A stretch of DNA of 64,000 nt from CAUZFZ01 sp963579025 (GTDB taxonomy: Bacteria > Planctomycetota > Planctomycetia > Planctomycetales > Planctomycetaceae), in contig CAUZFZ010000032.1 in NCBI GenBank assembly GCA_963579025.1, positions 1 through 64,000 on the forward strand, given 5' to 3'. The translations under genes were made by a program, and so were the position numbers. A model generated the notes under the pieces. That model did no database searches. It was not told the DNA's origin and saw only the letters and a list, made by a program, of their open reading frames with translations. Positions 55,401 through 64,000 of this stretch are shown piece by piece (positions within the stretch are counted from its first letter, which is position 1; the number at the start of each line of letters is the position of its first letter).

Positions 55401-55524
55401 GTTCGTAGTAACCGCATTTATGCGGTTCGTCTCGGCGCTGCATGCACCACCCCGGTGGTAGATTTACGCCGCCGTTCGAGTGGCCACGCCGTAGCACAGC
55501 CGGACAAGTCCGGCTACTACGAAC
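55401..55524. repeat. GTTCGTAGTA nested palindrome, copy 2
   Basis: Same design as the copy at 36341 but inverted and with a longer centre: aaccgcatttatgcggtt lies left, agccggacaagtccggct right, between gttcgtagta and tactacgaac. It fills the space between the converging DUF1501 and SDR genes. Confidence 0.85.
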
Positions 55525-55525
55525 T

Positions 55526-56296
55526 TCAGCGCAGAAACCGGCCACCGTTGATGTCGATTGTCGCGCCGTTCACGAACCTCGCAGCATCGCTTGCGAGGAA
55601 TACGATTGTCGCGGCCACCTCCTCGGCGAACCCGTTGCGGCCCAGTGGCGTTTCCTGTCGGTACTGTTCCATACGCTCGGGCTTCGTAAACACCTCGTGA
55701 TGGCGTGTCTCGATCACCCCCGGCATGATCGAGTTCGTACGCACTTCCGGAGCCAGTTCTCGAGCGAGCGTGCGCGTCATGACCTGCAGACCACCTTTGG
55801 CGATCGCATAGGGTCCCGCTCCATTGGCGCCGCCCGTCTGCACCGACAGCGAGAGATTATTGATGATCGCTCCGTTGCCCGATGCTCGCAGATGCGGGAT
55901 GGCCTGCTGAGTGACCACGAACGCGCTGGTCAGATTTGTCATCACAATCTGCTGCCACAGTTCAACGGAGCAGTCTTCCATCCGCGTCCGTTCGATTGGT
56001 GACCCGGCATTGTTCACAAGGATGTCGAGCCAGCCAACCTGCTCAACAAACTGATCGACGATCGACCGGCACTGATCGGCGTCACTCAGATCCGCGGGCA
56101 ACAGGACACCGTCTCCGCCGCGCTCGCGGATTGAGGCGAGTGCAGCAGCAGCGCCTTCCGAGCTGGTCCTGTAATGGATGCCCACATACGCGCCCGCGGT
56201 CGCCAGAGACTCGGCCGTCGCACGTCCGATACCGACTCCCGCGCCGGTGACCAATGCCGCGCGTCCGCTCAGATCGGTTGCAGTGGTGTCGGTCAT
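55526..56296 (-). CDS. SDR family oxidoreductase (FabG-like)
   Basis: 256 residues. TGAGVGIG at 17-24, NNAG, and YAIAK give the cofactor site and catalytic Tyr/Lys; the usual Ser is in NLSLSVQ. Ends in a normal DINGGRFLR. Closest in form to 3-oxoacyl reductases and glucose/sorbitol-type dehydrogenases; substrate unknown. Stop codon abuts the repeat at 55524. Confidence 0.88.
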   Translation of the reverse strand: MTDTTATDLSGRAALVTGAGVGIGRATAESLATAGAYVGIHYRTSSEGAAAALASIRERGGDGVLLPADLSDADQCRSIVDQFVEQVGWLDILVNNAGSPIERTRMEDCSVELWQQIVMTNLTSAFVVTQQAIPHLRASGNGAIINNLSLSVQTGGANGAGPYAIAKGGLQVMTRTLARELAPEVRTNSIMPGVIETRHHEVFTKPERMEQYRQETPLGRNGFAEEVAATIVFLASDAARFVNGATIDINGGRFLR

Positions 56297-56411
56297 TAGT
56301 GAATCCTTTGCATGCTGCGAAATGCGGAAGCCGCCTATAATCGCGAGCGACCCCGCCAGACTCTACCGAGTCACGTCTCCGTCGAGTCGAGCGTGTGCAC
56401 AACAGGAGCGA

Positions 56412-56490
56412 GGAACACTGATTTTCGCTAATCAACGCTAATGATTACGTGACGATCACATTAGCGCAGATTAGTGCCTATTAGTGTTCC
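56412..56490. repeat. GGAACACTAAT family repeat, copy 2
   Basis: Begins GGAACACTGATTTTCGCTAAT, ends ATTAGTGTTCC; longer relative of the element at 4404-4458. It lies 39 bases ahead of the haem-protein start. Confidence 0.7.
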
Positions 56491-56529
56491 ATTCCGTCCC
56501 GGCCCCATCGAGCGGAAAGGCCCGAACTT

Positions 56530-59500
56530 ATGCGGACCAGCATTCCAGTCGTCGTATTGTTCTGTCTGACGTGCCTGCCAGTGTCTGCCTTCGAAGATGC
56601 GTCAAACGTCATCAAAACATCCGGTGGCACGATTCGTGTGCCCGAGGGTTTCACGATTGAACGGGCGGCTGCGTCGCCGGTGGTGCAGCATCCGATGATG
56701 GCCGGTTTCGATGATCGCGGGCGACTGTTTATCGCCGCGAGTTCCGGGCAGAACCTGCGAACTGCCGACCTCGAAAAAGAGCTGCCCAACTTCATTCGCA
56801 TGATTGAAGACACGGACGCCGACGGCGTTTTCGATAAGAGCACGATCTTCGCCGACAAGATGACTCTACCGATGGGCGCGTTGTGGTTTCGCGGAGCTCT
56901 GTACGTCGCAGCGCCGCCGAACATCTGGCGACTGGAAGACACCGACAACGATGGTGTGGCGGACAAACGCGAGGACCTGGTCGGGAAGTTCGGTTACTCG
57001 GGAAACGCGGCCAGCATTCATGGCCCGTTTCTCAGTCCGACGGGCCGACTGTTCTGGTGCGATGGTCGGCACGGGCATGAGTTCCGCGACGAAGATGGCA
57101 AGGTCATCAGCCAGAAGCGCGGGTCCGGCATCTTCTCGATGAGACCCGACGGTTCCGACGCTCGCATGTTCTGCGGCGGCGGCATGGACAATCCCGTCGA
57201 GGTCGACTTTCTGCCAACTGGAGAGATCGTTGGCTCGGTCAACATCTTCTACACGCGGCCGCGCGTGGACTGTCTGGTGCACTGGCAGGAAGGTGGTGTG
57301 TATCCGCATCAGGAAGCCAGCATCGCCGAATTCAAACGCACGGGCGATCTGCTGCCGTCAATGACCAACCTGGGCCACGTGGCTGTGTCCGGCATGTGCC
57401 GATACCGATCAACAACATTCGGTGACGGATACCAGGACAACCTGTTCACGACGATCTTCAACACGCACAAAGTCCTGCGTTCTGTCGTCGAGCGGCACGG
57501 CGGCACATTCCGCACGCGTGAGGAGGAATTCCTTGTCAGCGACGATCCGGACCTGCATCCGACGGACATTCTGGAAGACGCCGACGGCAGCCTGCTGCTG
57601 ATCGACACCGGCGGCTGGTTCCGCATCGGCTGCCCCACGTCGCAGATCGCGAAGCCCGAGATTCACGGAGCGATTTACCGCATCCGCCGGGCCGGTGCTG
57701 CCACGAATGAGGATCCGCGTGGGCTTGAAATCGACTGGGACGGCCAGCCGCTTAAGAAGCTCATCAAACTGCTCGATGATCCCCGCCCGGTCGTCCAGGA
57801 ACGTGCGATTGAGGCGGTTGCCCGCGCTGACCTCAATCCCCCGCGCCGCTCTCGATTCGGGAGATTGCCGTCCGGCCCGCGGCTCGATGACTTGACAGAT
57901 ACTCCGAGCGAAAACCTGGTTTGGGGACTGGCTCGGAGTCAAAGCCGCTACAGGCATTCGCTGCTGCAGCAACTGTTGCTTGACCGGCAGCAGCCCGAGT
58001 CGGTCAGGTTGGCGGCCATCGAGGGACTCGCCGCTGTTCCGAAACTGAAATTCGACGTTCGACACGGCACGCTGGGACGCGTTCTGAAAGAATTTCAACA
58101 CGCGCCGTCAGCAGCATTGCGTCGGTCTCTGGCGCGACTGCTCGGAAACGCGTATGACGGTGATGGCGTGCCTTTCGACAAACGAACGGCACCCGCATCG
58201 GACATCGATCTGACGACGTACCAGGCGGCACGGACGGTTTCAGTCAGTCTGTTGCAGCGTCTCGGGGACGACGTTCTCTATCCGGATGCTCAACCGACCG
58301 ACCGCGCCACAGAACACGCGATCCTGTTCGCCGTGATTCGTATCGCGGCACGTGACGCCGTGCTGCCGCTGCTGTCCGACACGCATCCAGCCGTGCGGCG
58401 AGGCGCGCTCATCGCGCTGGATCAGATGGACGGCGGCGACCTCGAGCGTGATTCCGTGATCGGCCTGTTGAATACCACGGATGCAGAGTTGAAAGCAGCA
58501 ACGCTCGATGTCATCTCACGGCGCAGTGGCTGGGCCGCTGAAACGAGTTCACTGATGCAGGAGTGGCTGACGCAGCAGGAACTGTCACTGGCCCAGTCTT
58601 CGCTGGCCCGGGATTTCCTGATCGCGCAGTCGGACGACGCGTCGGTTCAGTCGCTGATCGCCGACCTTCTGATTCGTCGGGAGTTGCCCCCCGCATCGAG
58701 CCTTCTGCTGCTGGAGGTGATCGGAGCATCCGGCCTCGCGGAGTTTCCCGCCGCGTGGAAGCCTGCCGTGAAGTTTGCGCTGGAGTCGAAAGAACTCGGG
58801 CAGCGCCGACAGGCCGTGTCGGTCGTCGGCGTGTTTGATCTGCCAGACTTCGACGACCTGCTCATTGGGCTGGGCGAGAACGACGAGACTCCCAACGAGT
58901 TACGCATCGAAGCACTGTCCGCCGCGGCCCGGCGACGAGCTTCCGTGAGTGGCCGCGAAGTGGCATTCCTTGTCAGCCAACTGGAATCCGATGTGCCGCC
59001 ATTGACGAGTGTCGCCGCCGCGCGGGCATTGGCAGTTGTGCCGACCGACCGGGACCAGAAGTTATCGCTGGCTCAGCGAATCGATTCGGCAGGGCCACTG
59101 ACGGTCGGCATTCTGCTGGGAGCATTTCGCGGTGATCTGGACACTGAGGTTTCCCGCACGCTTCTGACATCACTGCGGTCCAACAAGGCAGCAGCCGGAC
59201 TTCGACGCGCGGACTTGAATACATTGATCGAAAGCTCGCCCGAGAGTGTTGACGACGACTGGCTCGTGTTCGCCGACTCACTTTCGTCTGGCAGCAATGA
59301 GACGGCATTGATGCAGCGATTGAATTCTCTGACCGCAGGCGACGTCAGCAGTGGTCGGGCCGTCTTTCTTTCAAAGACTGCAGCGTGCGCAAGCTGTCAC
59401 ACTGTGGCCGCACAGGGGGGGCGCATCGGACCGGACCTGACGAAGATCGGAGCAATTCGCAACCAGCGTGATCTGCTGGAGGCGATGATGTTCCCCAGCG

Positions 59501-59754
59501 CCAGCTTCGCTCGCGGGTATCGCAGCCACACAGTTGTGACGACAAGCGGGCGTGTTCACTCGGGGCTGATCACACGGGAGACGACCGACTTCATCACCAT
59601 GCGAAAAACGGATCTGACGGAAGTCCGCGTGCGACGTGACGATGTCGAGATACTGCGTGAAGCCGACAAGTCGGTGATGCCGGAAGGAATGCTGCTGAAG
59701 CTCAGCGAAAAAGACCTGAGCGATCTGCTGGCCTATCTGCAGAGTCTTAAGTAG
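56530..59754 (+). CDS. PVC-type haem-binding protein with propeller and HEAT repeats
   Basis: 1074 residues, exported (signal peptide to about 21). Residues 35-390 form a propeller of the planctomycete membrane-bound dehydrogenase type (VPEGFTIERAA, DTDADGVFDKS, DTDNDGVADKRED, GPFLSPTGRLFW). About 395-930 are HEAT-like helical repeats. The C-terminus holds a cytochrome c site CASCH at 953-957, then GPDLTKIGAIRN and a terminal RSHTVVTTSGRVHSGL-type segment. The layout is typical of PVC bacteria and suggests a periplasmic dehydrogenase that passes electrons through its haem; substrate unknown. Confidence 0.93.
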   Translation: MRTSIPVVVLFCLTCLPVSAFEDASNVIKTSGGTIRVPEGFTIERAAASPVVQHPMMAGFDDRGRLFIAASSGQNLRTADLEKELPNFIRMIEDTDADGVFDKSTIFADKMTLPMGALWFRGALYVAAPPNIWRLEDTDNDGVADKREDLVGKFGYSGNAASIHGPFLSPTGRLFWCDGRHGHEFRDEDGKVISQKRGSGIFSMRPDGSDARMFCGGGMDNPVEVDFLPTGEIVGSVNIFYTRPRVDCLVHWQEGGVYPHQEASIAEFKRTGDLLPSMTNLGHVAVSGMCRYRSTTFGDGYQDNLFTTIFNTHKVLRSVVERHGGTFRTREEEFLVSDDPDLHPTDILEDADGSLLLIDTGGWFRIGCPTSQIAKPEIHGAIYRIRRAGAATNEDPRGLEIDWDGQPLKKLIKLLDDPRPVVQERAIEAVARADLNPPRRSRFGRLPSGPRLDDLTDTPSENLVWGLARSQSRYRHSLLQQLLLDRQQPESVRLAAIEGLAAVPKLKFDVRHGTLGRVLKEFQHAPSAALRRSLARLLGNAYDGDGVPFDKRTAPASDIDLTTYQAARTVSVSLLQRLGDDVLYPDAQPTDRATEHAILFAVIRIAARDAVLPLLSDTHPAVRRGALIALDQMDGGDLERDSVIGLLNTTDAELKAATLDVISRRSGWAAETSSLMQEWLTQQELSLAQSSLARDFLIAQSDDASVQSLIADLLIRRELPPASSLLLLEVIGASGLAEFPAAWKPAVKFALESKELGQRRQAVSVVGVFDLPDFDDLLIGLGENDETPNELRIEALSAAARRRASVSGREVAFLVSQLESDVPPLTSVAAARALAVVPTDRDQKLSLAQRIDSAGPLTVGILLGAFRGDLDTEVSRTLLTSLRSNKAAAGLRRADLNTLIESSPESVDDDWLVFADSLSSGSNETALMQRLNSLTAGDVSSGRAVFLSKTAACASCHTVAAQGGRIGPDLTKIGAIRNQRDLLEAMMFPSASFARGYRSHTVVTTSGRVHSGLITRETTDFITMRKTDLTEVRVRRDDVEILREADKSVMPEGMLLKLSEKDLSDLLAYLQSLK

Positions 59755-59780
59755 TTGGTCTGCAGCAATTCATGCATCCA

Positions 59781-59849
59781 TACAAGCCCGAAGCGCAGGC
59801 GAGTGAACAACTGGCCGGCGCGTTCACTCGCTTGCGCTTCGGGCTTGTA
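59781..59849. repeat. Long inverted repeat, TACAAGCCCGAAGCGC type
   Basis: Arms 59781-59808 and 59822-59849 pair over 28 bases with one mismatch around a 13-base loop. It lies 26 bases after the haem-protein gene and may double as its terminator. Confidence 0.85.
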
Positions 59850-59976
59850 TTCTTAACGGTGACGATCCACCCCGGAAGAATGCGGTGGCACACAGAACCG
59901 ACCCTTGCAGTTCGATTTGTCGATCGATACGACACGACGCTGACGATTCACGGATGGCCGAACGAAGAGGATGTCG

Positions 59977-61755
59977 ATGCCCGCGAACTGGAAGTTTCCG
60001 CCCTACGACGAGTCCCTGGTTCGACAAATCTCCGCGGAACTGCGAGTTCCCGTCCTGATTGCACAGGTGCTGGCCGCCCGTGGCTTCCGGTCAGGTCCCG
60101 AGGCCACTGAGTTCCTCAGCGCCCGCCTGACGGACCTGCACGAACCCGATCTCTTGCCCGGTATCGCCGCCGCTGCGGATCGTGTTGTAGCCGCCGTACA
60201 GAACGATCGTCGCATCACGATTTACGGTGACTACGACGTCGATGGCGTCACGGCCACGTCGATCTTGTGGCAATGCCTGAAACTGCTGGGTGCCAAAGTT
60301 GACTACTACATCCCACACCGGCTCGAAGAGGGTTACGGACTGAACTGTGACGCGCTGCGGCAGCTTCACGAAGAAGACGCATCGCGGATTGTCATCTCAG
60401 TCGATTGCGGCATCACGAGTGTACGCGAGGCCGCTCTGGCTAAAGAGCTGGGACTCGAACTGATCATCACGGATCACCACAACTTTGCGGACGAGATTCC
60501 CGACGCGGCGGTCGTCTGCCATCCGCGTCTGCCTGGCTCCGAATATCCATTCGGTGAACTCTGCGGCGCCGGCGTAGCATTCAAACTGGCGTGGTCCATC
60601 TGTCAGCGCATGGGCGATGGGAAAAAAGCGTCGCCAAAAATGCGGGAATTCCTGCTGAGCGCTGTCGGCCTGGCCGCGCTCGGTACGATTGCCGACGTCG
60701 TTCCTTTGCGGGACGAGAACCGCGTTCTAGTGCGATACGGACTGGCGGGACTCGTCGAACGTTCGAGTCTCGGACTCCGCTCCCTGATGCGGATTGCCGG
60801 GTTGGCGGATCGGAAGGTACTCACATCAGAAGACATCGGCTTTGCCATCGCGCCGCGCATCAACGCGGCTGGACGACTGGGACAGGCGCGTCTGGCCGTC
60901 GAACTGCTCACCACGGACGACACCAAGCGAGCAACCGAGTTGGCGGACTACCTTGAAAAGCTCAACAAGGACCGCCGCACAGTCGAGCGACGCATCCTGA
61001 AACAGGCGAAGGAACTGGTGGAAGAGCATCCGGAATGGGCGGATCAGCCGGCCCTGGTACTGGCTCATGCGGACTGGCATCCTGGCGTCATTGGCATCGT
61101 CGCTAATCGCGTGGCCGAAAAATACGAGCGGCCGGCCATTCTGATCTCGCTGCACCGCGCCGGTGAACCCGGTCAGGGTTCGGGGCGGTCGTTCGCCGGT
61201 TTCGATCTGCACAGTGGCATGGCCGCTGCTCGCGAGCATTTGGTGACCTTTGGCGGCCATCATGCGGCGGCCGGCTTGAAGATCGAACGGGAGCGGATCG
61301 ATGATTTTCGTGAAGCGTTCTGTGCGTACGTGAAAGAGAATCATGATGTCGATCCAGACGCGGTCGCGCGTCGCATTGACGCGGAGGTTCGATTGGCAGA
61401 CCTGACGCATCGGGCGGTGACAGAGCTGGAGAAGCTGGGTCCGTTCGGCGCCGGAAATCCACGTCCCATCTTCGCCGCGTCACGATGCGAGGTCGTCGGC
61501 AAGCCGAAGAAGATGGGTGAAGGCGAGCGGCATCTGGACCTGCGTGTCCGGCATTACGGAACGAGTATGCGGGCGATTGCTTTCGGCCAGGGTGAGTGGG
61601 CCGACGAGATTGCACAGGCCGACAGTCCAATCTCGATCTGCTTTGCTCCGAACATCAACCGCTTTCGCGGTCGGGAAAACGTCGAGATGCAGCTCATTGA
61701 CTGGCAGCCCGCACAGCCCCAAAGCGAAGTCCCGGCAGGTCCGGCAGTTGCGTGA
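59977..61755 (+). CDS. recJ: Single-stranded-DNA exonuclease RecJ
   Basis: 5'-3' exonuclease of recombination and mismatch repair. 592 residues from ATG 59977; a second ATG at 59971 directly abuts the GAAGAGG ribosome site, so the later one has the better spacing. DHH-family metal motifs: YGDYDVDGVTA with D85, D87, D89, and TDHH at 165-168. DHHA1 motif GGHHAAAGL follows. Length fits the family. No defects seen. Confidence 0.94.
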   Translation: MPANWKFPPYDESLVRQISAELRVPVLIAQVLAARGFRSGPEATEFLSARLTDLHEPDLLPGIAAAADRVVAAVQNDRRITIYGDYDVDGVTATSILWQCLKLLGAKVDYYIPHRLEEGYGLNCDALRQLHEEDASRIVISVDCGITSVREAALAKELGLELIITDHHNFADEIPDAAVVCHPRLPGSEYPFGELCGAGVAFKLAWSICQRMGDGKKASPKMREFLLSAVGLAALGTIADVVPLRDENRVLVRYGLAGLVERSSLGLRSLMRIAGLADRKVLTSEDIGFAIAPRINAAGRLGQARLAVELLTTDDTKRATELADYLEKLNKDRRTVERRILKQAKELVEEHPEWADQPALVLAHADWHPGVIGIVANRVAEKYERPAILISLHRAGEPGQGSGRSFAGFDLHSGMAAAREHLVTFGGHHAAAGLKIERERIDDFREAFCAYVKENHDVDPDAVARRIDAEVRLADLTHRAVTELEKLGPFGAGNPRPIFAASRCEVVGKPKKMGEGERHLDLRVRHYGTSMRAIAFGQGEWADEIAQADSPISICFAPNINRFRGRENVEMQLIDWQPAQPQSEVPAGPAVA

Positions 61756-61764
61756 TCTGATCGA

Positions 61765-63231
61765 TCATGGGCGCAGAATCCGTTCGGCGGCGGCCTCTCC
61801 GCTCTTGATGCAGTCCGGAATGCCGACTCCGGTAAATGCGTTGCCGGCCAGTTCGAGCTGTGGAATGCGGGCGGCGACAGAGTCGATTTCGGCAACACGC
61901 TCGCAGTGGCCGATGTGGTATTGCGGCATCGCGTTCGGGTAGCGGCAGACGCGCGCGAAGTCCGGCTCGCCGCGCACGCCGAGGATCGATCCGAGTTCCT
62001 CGCGAACGATCGCGAGAATTTCGTCGTCGGTACGATCGAGCAGCTCCGGCTGCATGGCTCCGCCGACAAACGTTCGCAGCAGGATATGTCCCTCGGGTGC
62101 CCTGCCGGGGAACTTGCGACTGGTAAACGAGACCGCCAGCAGTCGGCGACGTTCGATTTCCGGAATCACGAGGCCGAATGCATCGAGCGGGTGTTCGATG
62201 TCATCCAGTCGGTGCCCACTGACGACAATGGCCGTCGACGCGTAGTTAATCTGACGGAGTAGATTCACCAGTTGTGCGATCTCTGTGGACGACGCCATGG
62301 AAGTCCCCGCGTTGAGAATATCCGCAGCTCGCGGAGCCCGATTGGCGAGCAGCACGCGATCGAAGATGTCGCTTGTGCCGTCGGAGGCGACGACCGTTGC
62401 CGTGCCGTCGTCGTTCACGCCGACACTGCTTACCCCAGTCCCCAGTCGCAAGTCACACTCGGAGGCGATGACAGACTGCAGCCGTTCGAACAGCACCGAC
62501 AACCCGTCCCGCAAAGTTGTGAACAGGCCGTATCGCGCACCGCTGCCTTCAAACTCGGGTTCCTTTGAGTCAGTTGCGGCCTGCCGCCGTGATCCGAGAA
62601 TCAGACTGCGATGCTGAGCTTCCATGTCGATGAAGCGAGACATCGTGGCCTTCAGGCTGAGCTTCTCGGGATCGGCCGTGTAGATGCCGCCAACCAGCGG
62701 TTGAATCAACCGGTCCAGTGCCTCTGTTCCGAACCGGCGGCGGACGAAACTGGCCAGCGATTCGTCGTCGTCTCCGTGTCGTCGCGGCAGCAGCAGTTCC
62801 ATACCCATTCGCAGTTTTCCCAGCGGAGAGAAGATCGGCGAGGTGAGCACGGGCCAGATCTTCGCGGGGCTGAGCAGCATGAAACCGTCCGGCACGCGCA
62901 CGGGGCGGCCCTTGCGCAAGACCAGAGAACCACGATGCGTCGTGTCGGTCGGGATCAGTTGGTCGGACAGGCCCAGACGCTCGCACAACTGAATGGCGGC
63001 CGGCTGGTTCGTGATGAACATGTCCGGCCCGGATTCGACGAGGTACTCGCCAATACGAAGTGTCTCTGCCACGCCGCCCAGTCGGTCGGCCGCTTCGTAG
63101 AGGGCCAGATGCAGCGGACGGTCGGTTTTGCGGGCCAGTTCAATCAGTCGATGCGCAGCGGCCAGTCCTGTAATGCCGCCGCCAATGACGGCGACCCGCA
63201 GCGGAGTTCGTGAGACGGAGTCGTCAGACAT
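61765..63231 (-). CDS. hemY: Protoporphyrinogen oxidase, HemY type
   Basis: FAD enzyme that oxidises (copro)protoporphyrinogen in haem synthesis. 488 residues. Dinucleotide-binding VIGGGITGLAAAHRL at 15-29, GGVAETLRIGEYLVESGPD, PLVGGIYTADPEKLSLKA and a C-terminal ELAGNAFTGVGIPDCIKSG segment that matches the FAD-binding end. Alone here, converging on recJ. Confidence 0.92.
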   Translation of the reverse strand: MSDDSVSRTPLRVAVIGGGITGLAAAHRLIELARKTDRPLHLALYEAADRLGGVAETLRIGEYLVESGPDMFITNQPAAIQLCERLGLSDQLIPTDTTHRGSLVLRKGRPVRVPDGFMLLSPAKIWPVLTSPIFSPLGKLRMGMELLLPRRHGDDDESLASFVRRRFGTEALDRLIQPLVGGIYTADPEKLSLKATMSRFIDMEAQHRSLILGSRRQAATDSKEPEFEGSGARYGLFTTLRDGLSVLFERLQSVIASECDLRLGTGVSSVGVNDDGTATVVASDGTSDIFDRVLLANRAPRAADILNAGTSMASSTEIAQLVNLLRQINYASTAIVVSGHRLDDIEHPLDAFGLVIPEIERRRLLAVSFTSRKFPGRAPEGHILLRTFVGGAMQPELLDRTDDEILAIVREELGSILGVRGEPDFARVCRYPNAMPQYHIGHCERVAEIDSVAARIPQLELAGNAFTGVGIPDCIKSGEAAAERILRP

Positions 63232-63576
63232 AGTCGATGTCCCGGAAAGGCGGGACTATTCCTGTAAACACGATTCGAGCGTTCTGAAGTCGGTGGATCG
63301 AGCGAAGTATGGTCGCCGGGGAGGGATTCTTTCGAAAGCGAGGGACAGCTCCGGTGTGTCAGGGACATGTACCATGACACCGACACGCTCCAAGACAAGC
63401 TCTCGGGGCGGAGACCAACCTTCGCAGTCTCGTAGACACGCGAACTCAGCAGTCGACTGGAACACTCCCAGTATCCGTTTGCAGGGGCCGAGTGCCGTCG
63501 ACGCTGGACCAATGGCACTCGATTTGATGCACCCGGGTGGGCGGTGAGTCCCGAACGTCCTCACTCGGGACTCACA
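63232..63576. other. Intergenic region, 345 bp
   Basis: No convincing gene; short frames on both strands lack leader, domain and ribosome site. The promoter of hemY should lie at the left edge. Confidence 0.35.
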
Positions 63577-64000
63577 TCAGAAGCCGTTCAGCTCGGCCAG
63601 AGCCTGCAGCACGGACATTTGCACCATCAGGTTCTGATCGTCGGTTTCGCCGGCTTCCAGATCCTGCGGTGCCTGACCGCCCTCGCCACTGTTGAACTTG
63701 TCGGTCGAGCCATTGCCACGCAGCGTATCCGCTCCGTCGCCGCCGAATATCTGATCGACCGAACCGCCGCCGATCAGTGTGTCGTTGCCGTCACTGCCCA
63801 GCAGAGTGTCACGTCCGGACATTCCGTTGACCGAGTCGTTGCCGTCTCCGGCATCCACAATATCGGCTCCGTTGCCAGCGTCGATCGTGTCGTTGCCGTC
63901 GCCGCCATCGATCACATCATTGCCACCATCGCCCAGGATGCTGTCGTCACCGTCGCCGCCCTTGACCAGGTCCGCACCAGACTGGCCGCGAATGGTGTCA
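63577..64000 (-). CDS. RTX (haemolysin-type) calcium-binding repeat protein, 3' end
   Basis: The C-terminal 140 residues of a larger protein that continues beyond the window. At least eight nonapeptides of the GGxGxDxU form (GGDGNDTIDAGNGADIV and GGDGADTLRGNGS among them) would make a calcium-filled beta-roll. The last 35 residues (QNLMVQMSVLQALAELNGF at the end) are a hydrophobic tail, possibly a secretion signal. Likely a large secreted or surface adhesin. Confidence 0.85.
   Translation of the reverse strand, partial: DTIRGQSGADLVKGGDGDDSILGDGGNDVIDGGDGNDTIDAGNGADIVDAGDGNDSVNGMSGRDTLLGSDGNDTLIGGGSVDQIFGGDGADTLRGNGSTDKFNSGEGGQAPQDLEAGETDDQNLMVQMSVLQALAELNGF

Overview
The window reads as chromosome of a planctomycete (Planctomycetota, Planctomycetaceae-like). 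The case rests on several protein families largely typical of that phylum: two DUF1501 loci, a PSD1 (DUF1553) protein, a DUF1598 protein, a 1074-residue PVC-type haem protein with HEAT repeats, a PPC-domain secreted protein, and many short palindromic intergenic repeats. Names come from reading motifs and domain order by eye; no database search was run. || Layout. 0.1-2.6 kb: WD40-Roc-COR GTPase with a nuclease-like tail, possibly 5'-truncated. 2.6-8.6 kb: PPC protein, EF-G-like GTPase, a 51-residue ORF and a DUF1598 protein. 8.9-15.6 kb: glucose-6-phosphate isomerase, a small membrane protein, a VWA protein, then an SDR, an AMP-forming ligase and an aldehyde-dehydrogenase-fold enzyme that look like one reductive module. 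15.7-16.9 kb: prepilin peptidase with two tiny pilin-like proteins. 17.1-19.7 kb: purine nucleoside phosphorylase, QueG, a lipoyl-like protein and tRNA-Leu(CAG). || 19.6-36.3 kb is the disturbed part. A DUF1501 gene is cut in two: its 3' half lies at 19.8-20.75 kb and its 5' half at 33.6-34.15 kb, same strand and correct order. Between them sit an IS1182-like element, a BatA/DUF58 operon, ApgM, tRNA-Ser(GCT) with an integrase remnant, QueE, and the folate genes folK, folB and a pteridine reductase. Beyond the 5' half is a beheaded PSD1 gene, an IS3-type remnant, and a 57-bp copy of the 3' part of tRNA-Leu. The whole block is thus bracketed by tRNA-Leu sequence. || 36.4-43.7 kb: Gfo/Idh/MocA oxidoreductase, MFS transporter, PIG-L deacetylase, sulfotransferase, a divergent phosphohexomutase-like protein, Uma2 nuclease, NAD kinase. 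43.9-47.1 kb: an SLBB-like membrane protein translationally coupled to an actin-like ATPase. 47.7-51.6 kb: thioredoxin-like protein, helical-repeat protein, zinc-ribbon coiled coil, and an overlapping nucleotidyltransferase/small-protein pair. 51.7-59.8 kb: class B3 metallo-beta-lactamase fused to FG-GAP repeats, intact DUF1501, SDR, PVC-type haem protein. 60.0-64.0 kb: RecJ, protoporphyrinogen oxidase, and the 3' end of an RTX-repeat protein that runs off the window. || Working together: QueG and QueE belong to queuosine synthesis; the reductase, FolB and FolK form a pterin/folate operon; DUF58, BatA and the large membrane protein form a batch commonly linked to a MoxR ATPase, which is absent here. 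The most unusual items are the split DUF1501 locus with the tRNA-Leu remnant, the Roc-COR protein with a DUF4365-like tail, the SLBB/actin-like pair, and the lactamase-FG-GAP fusion.
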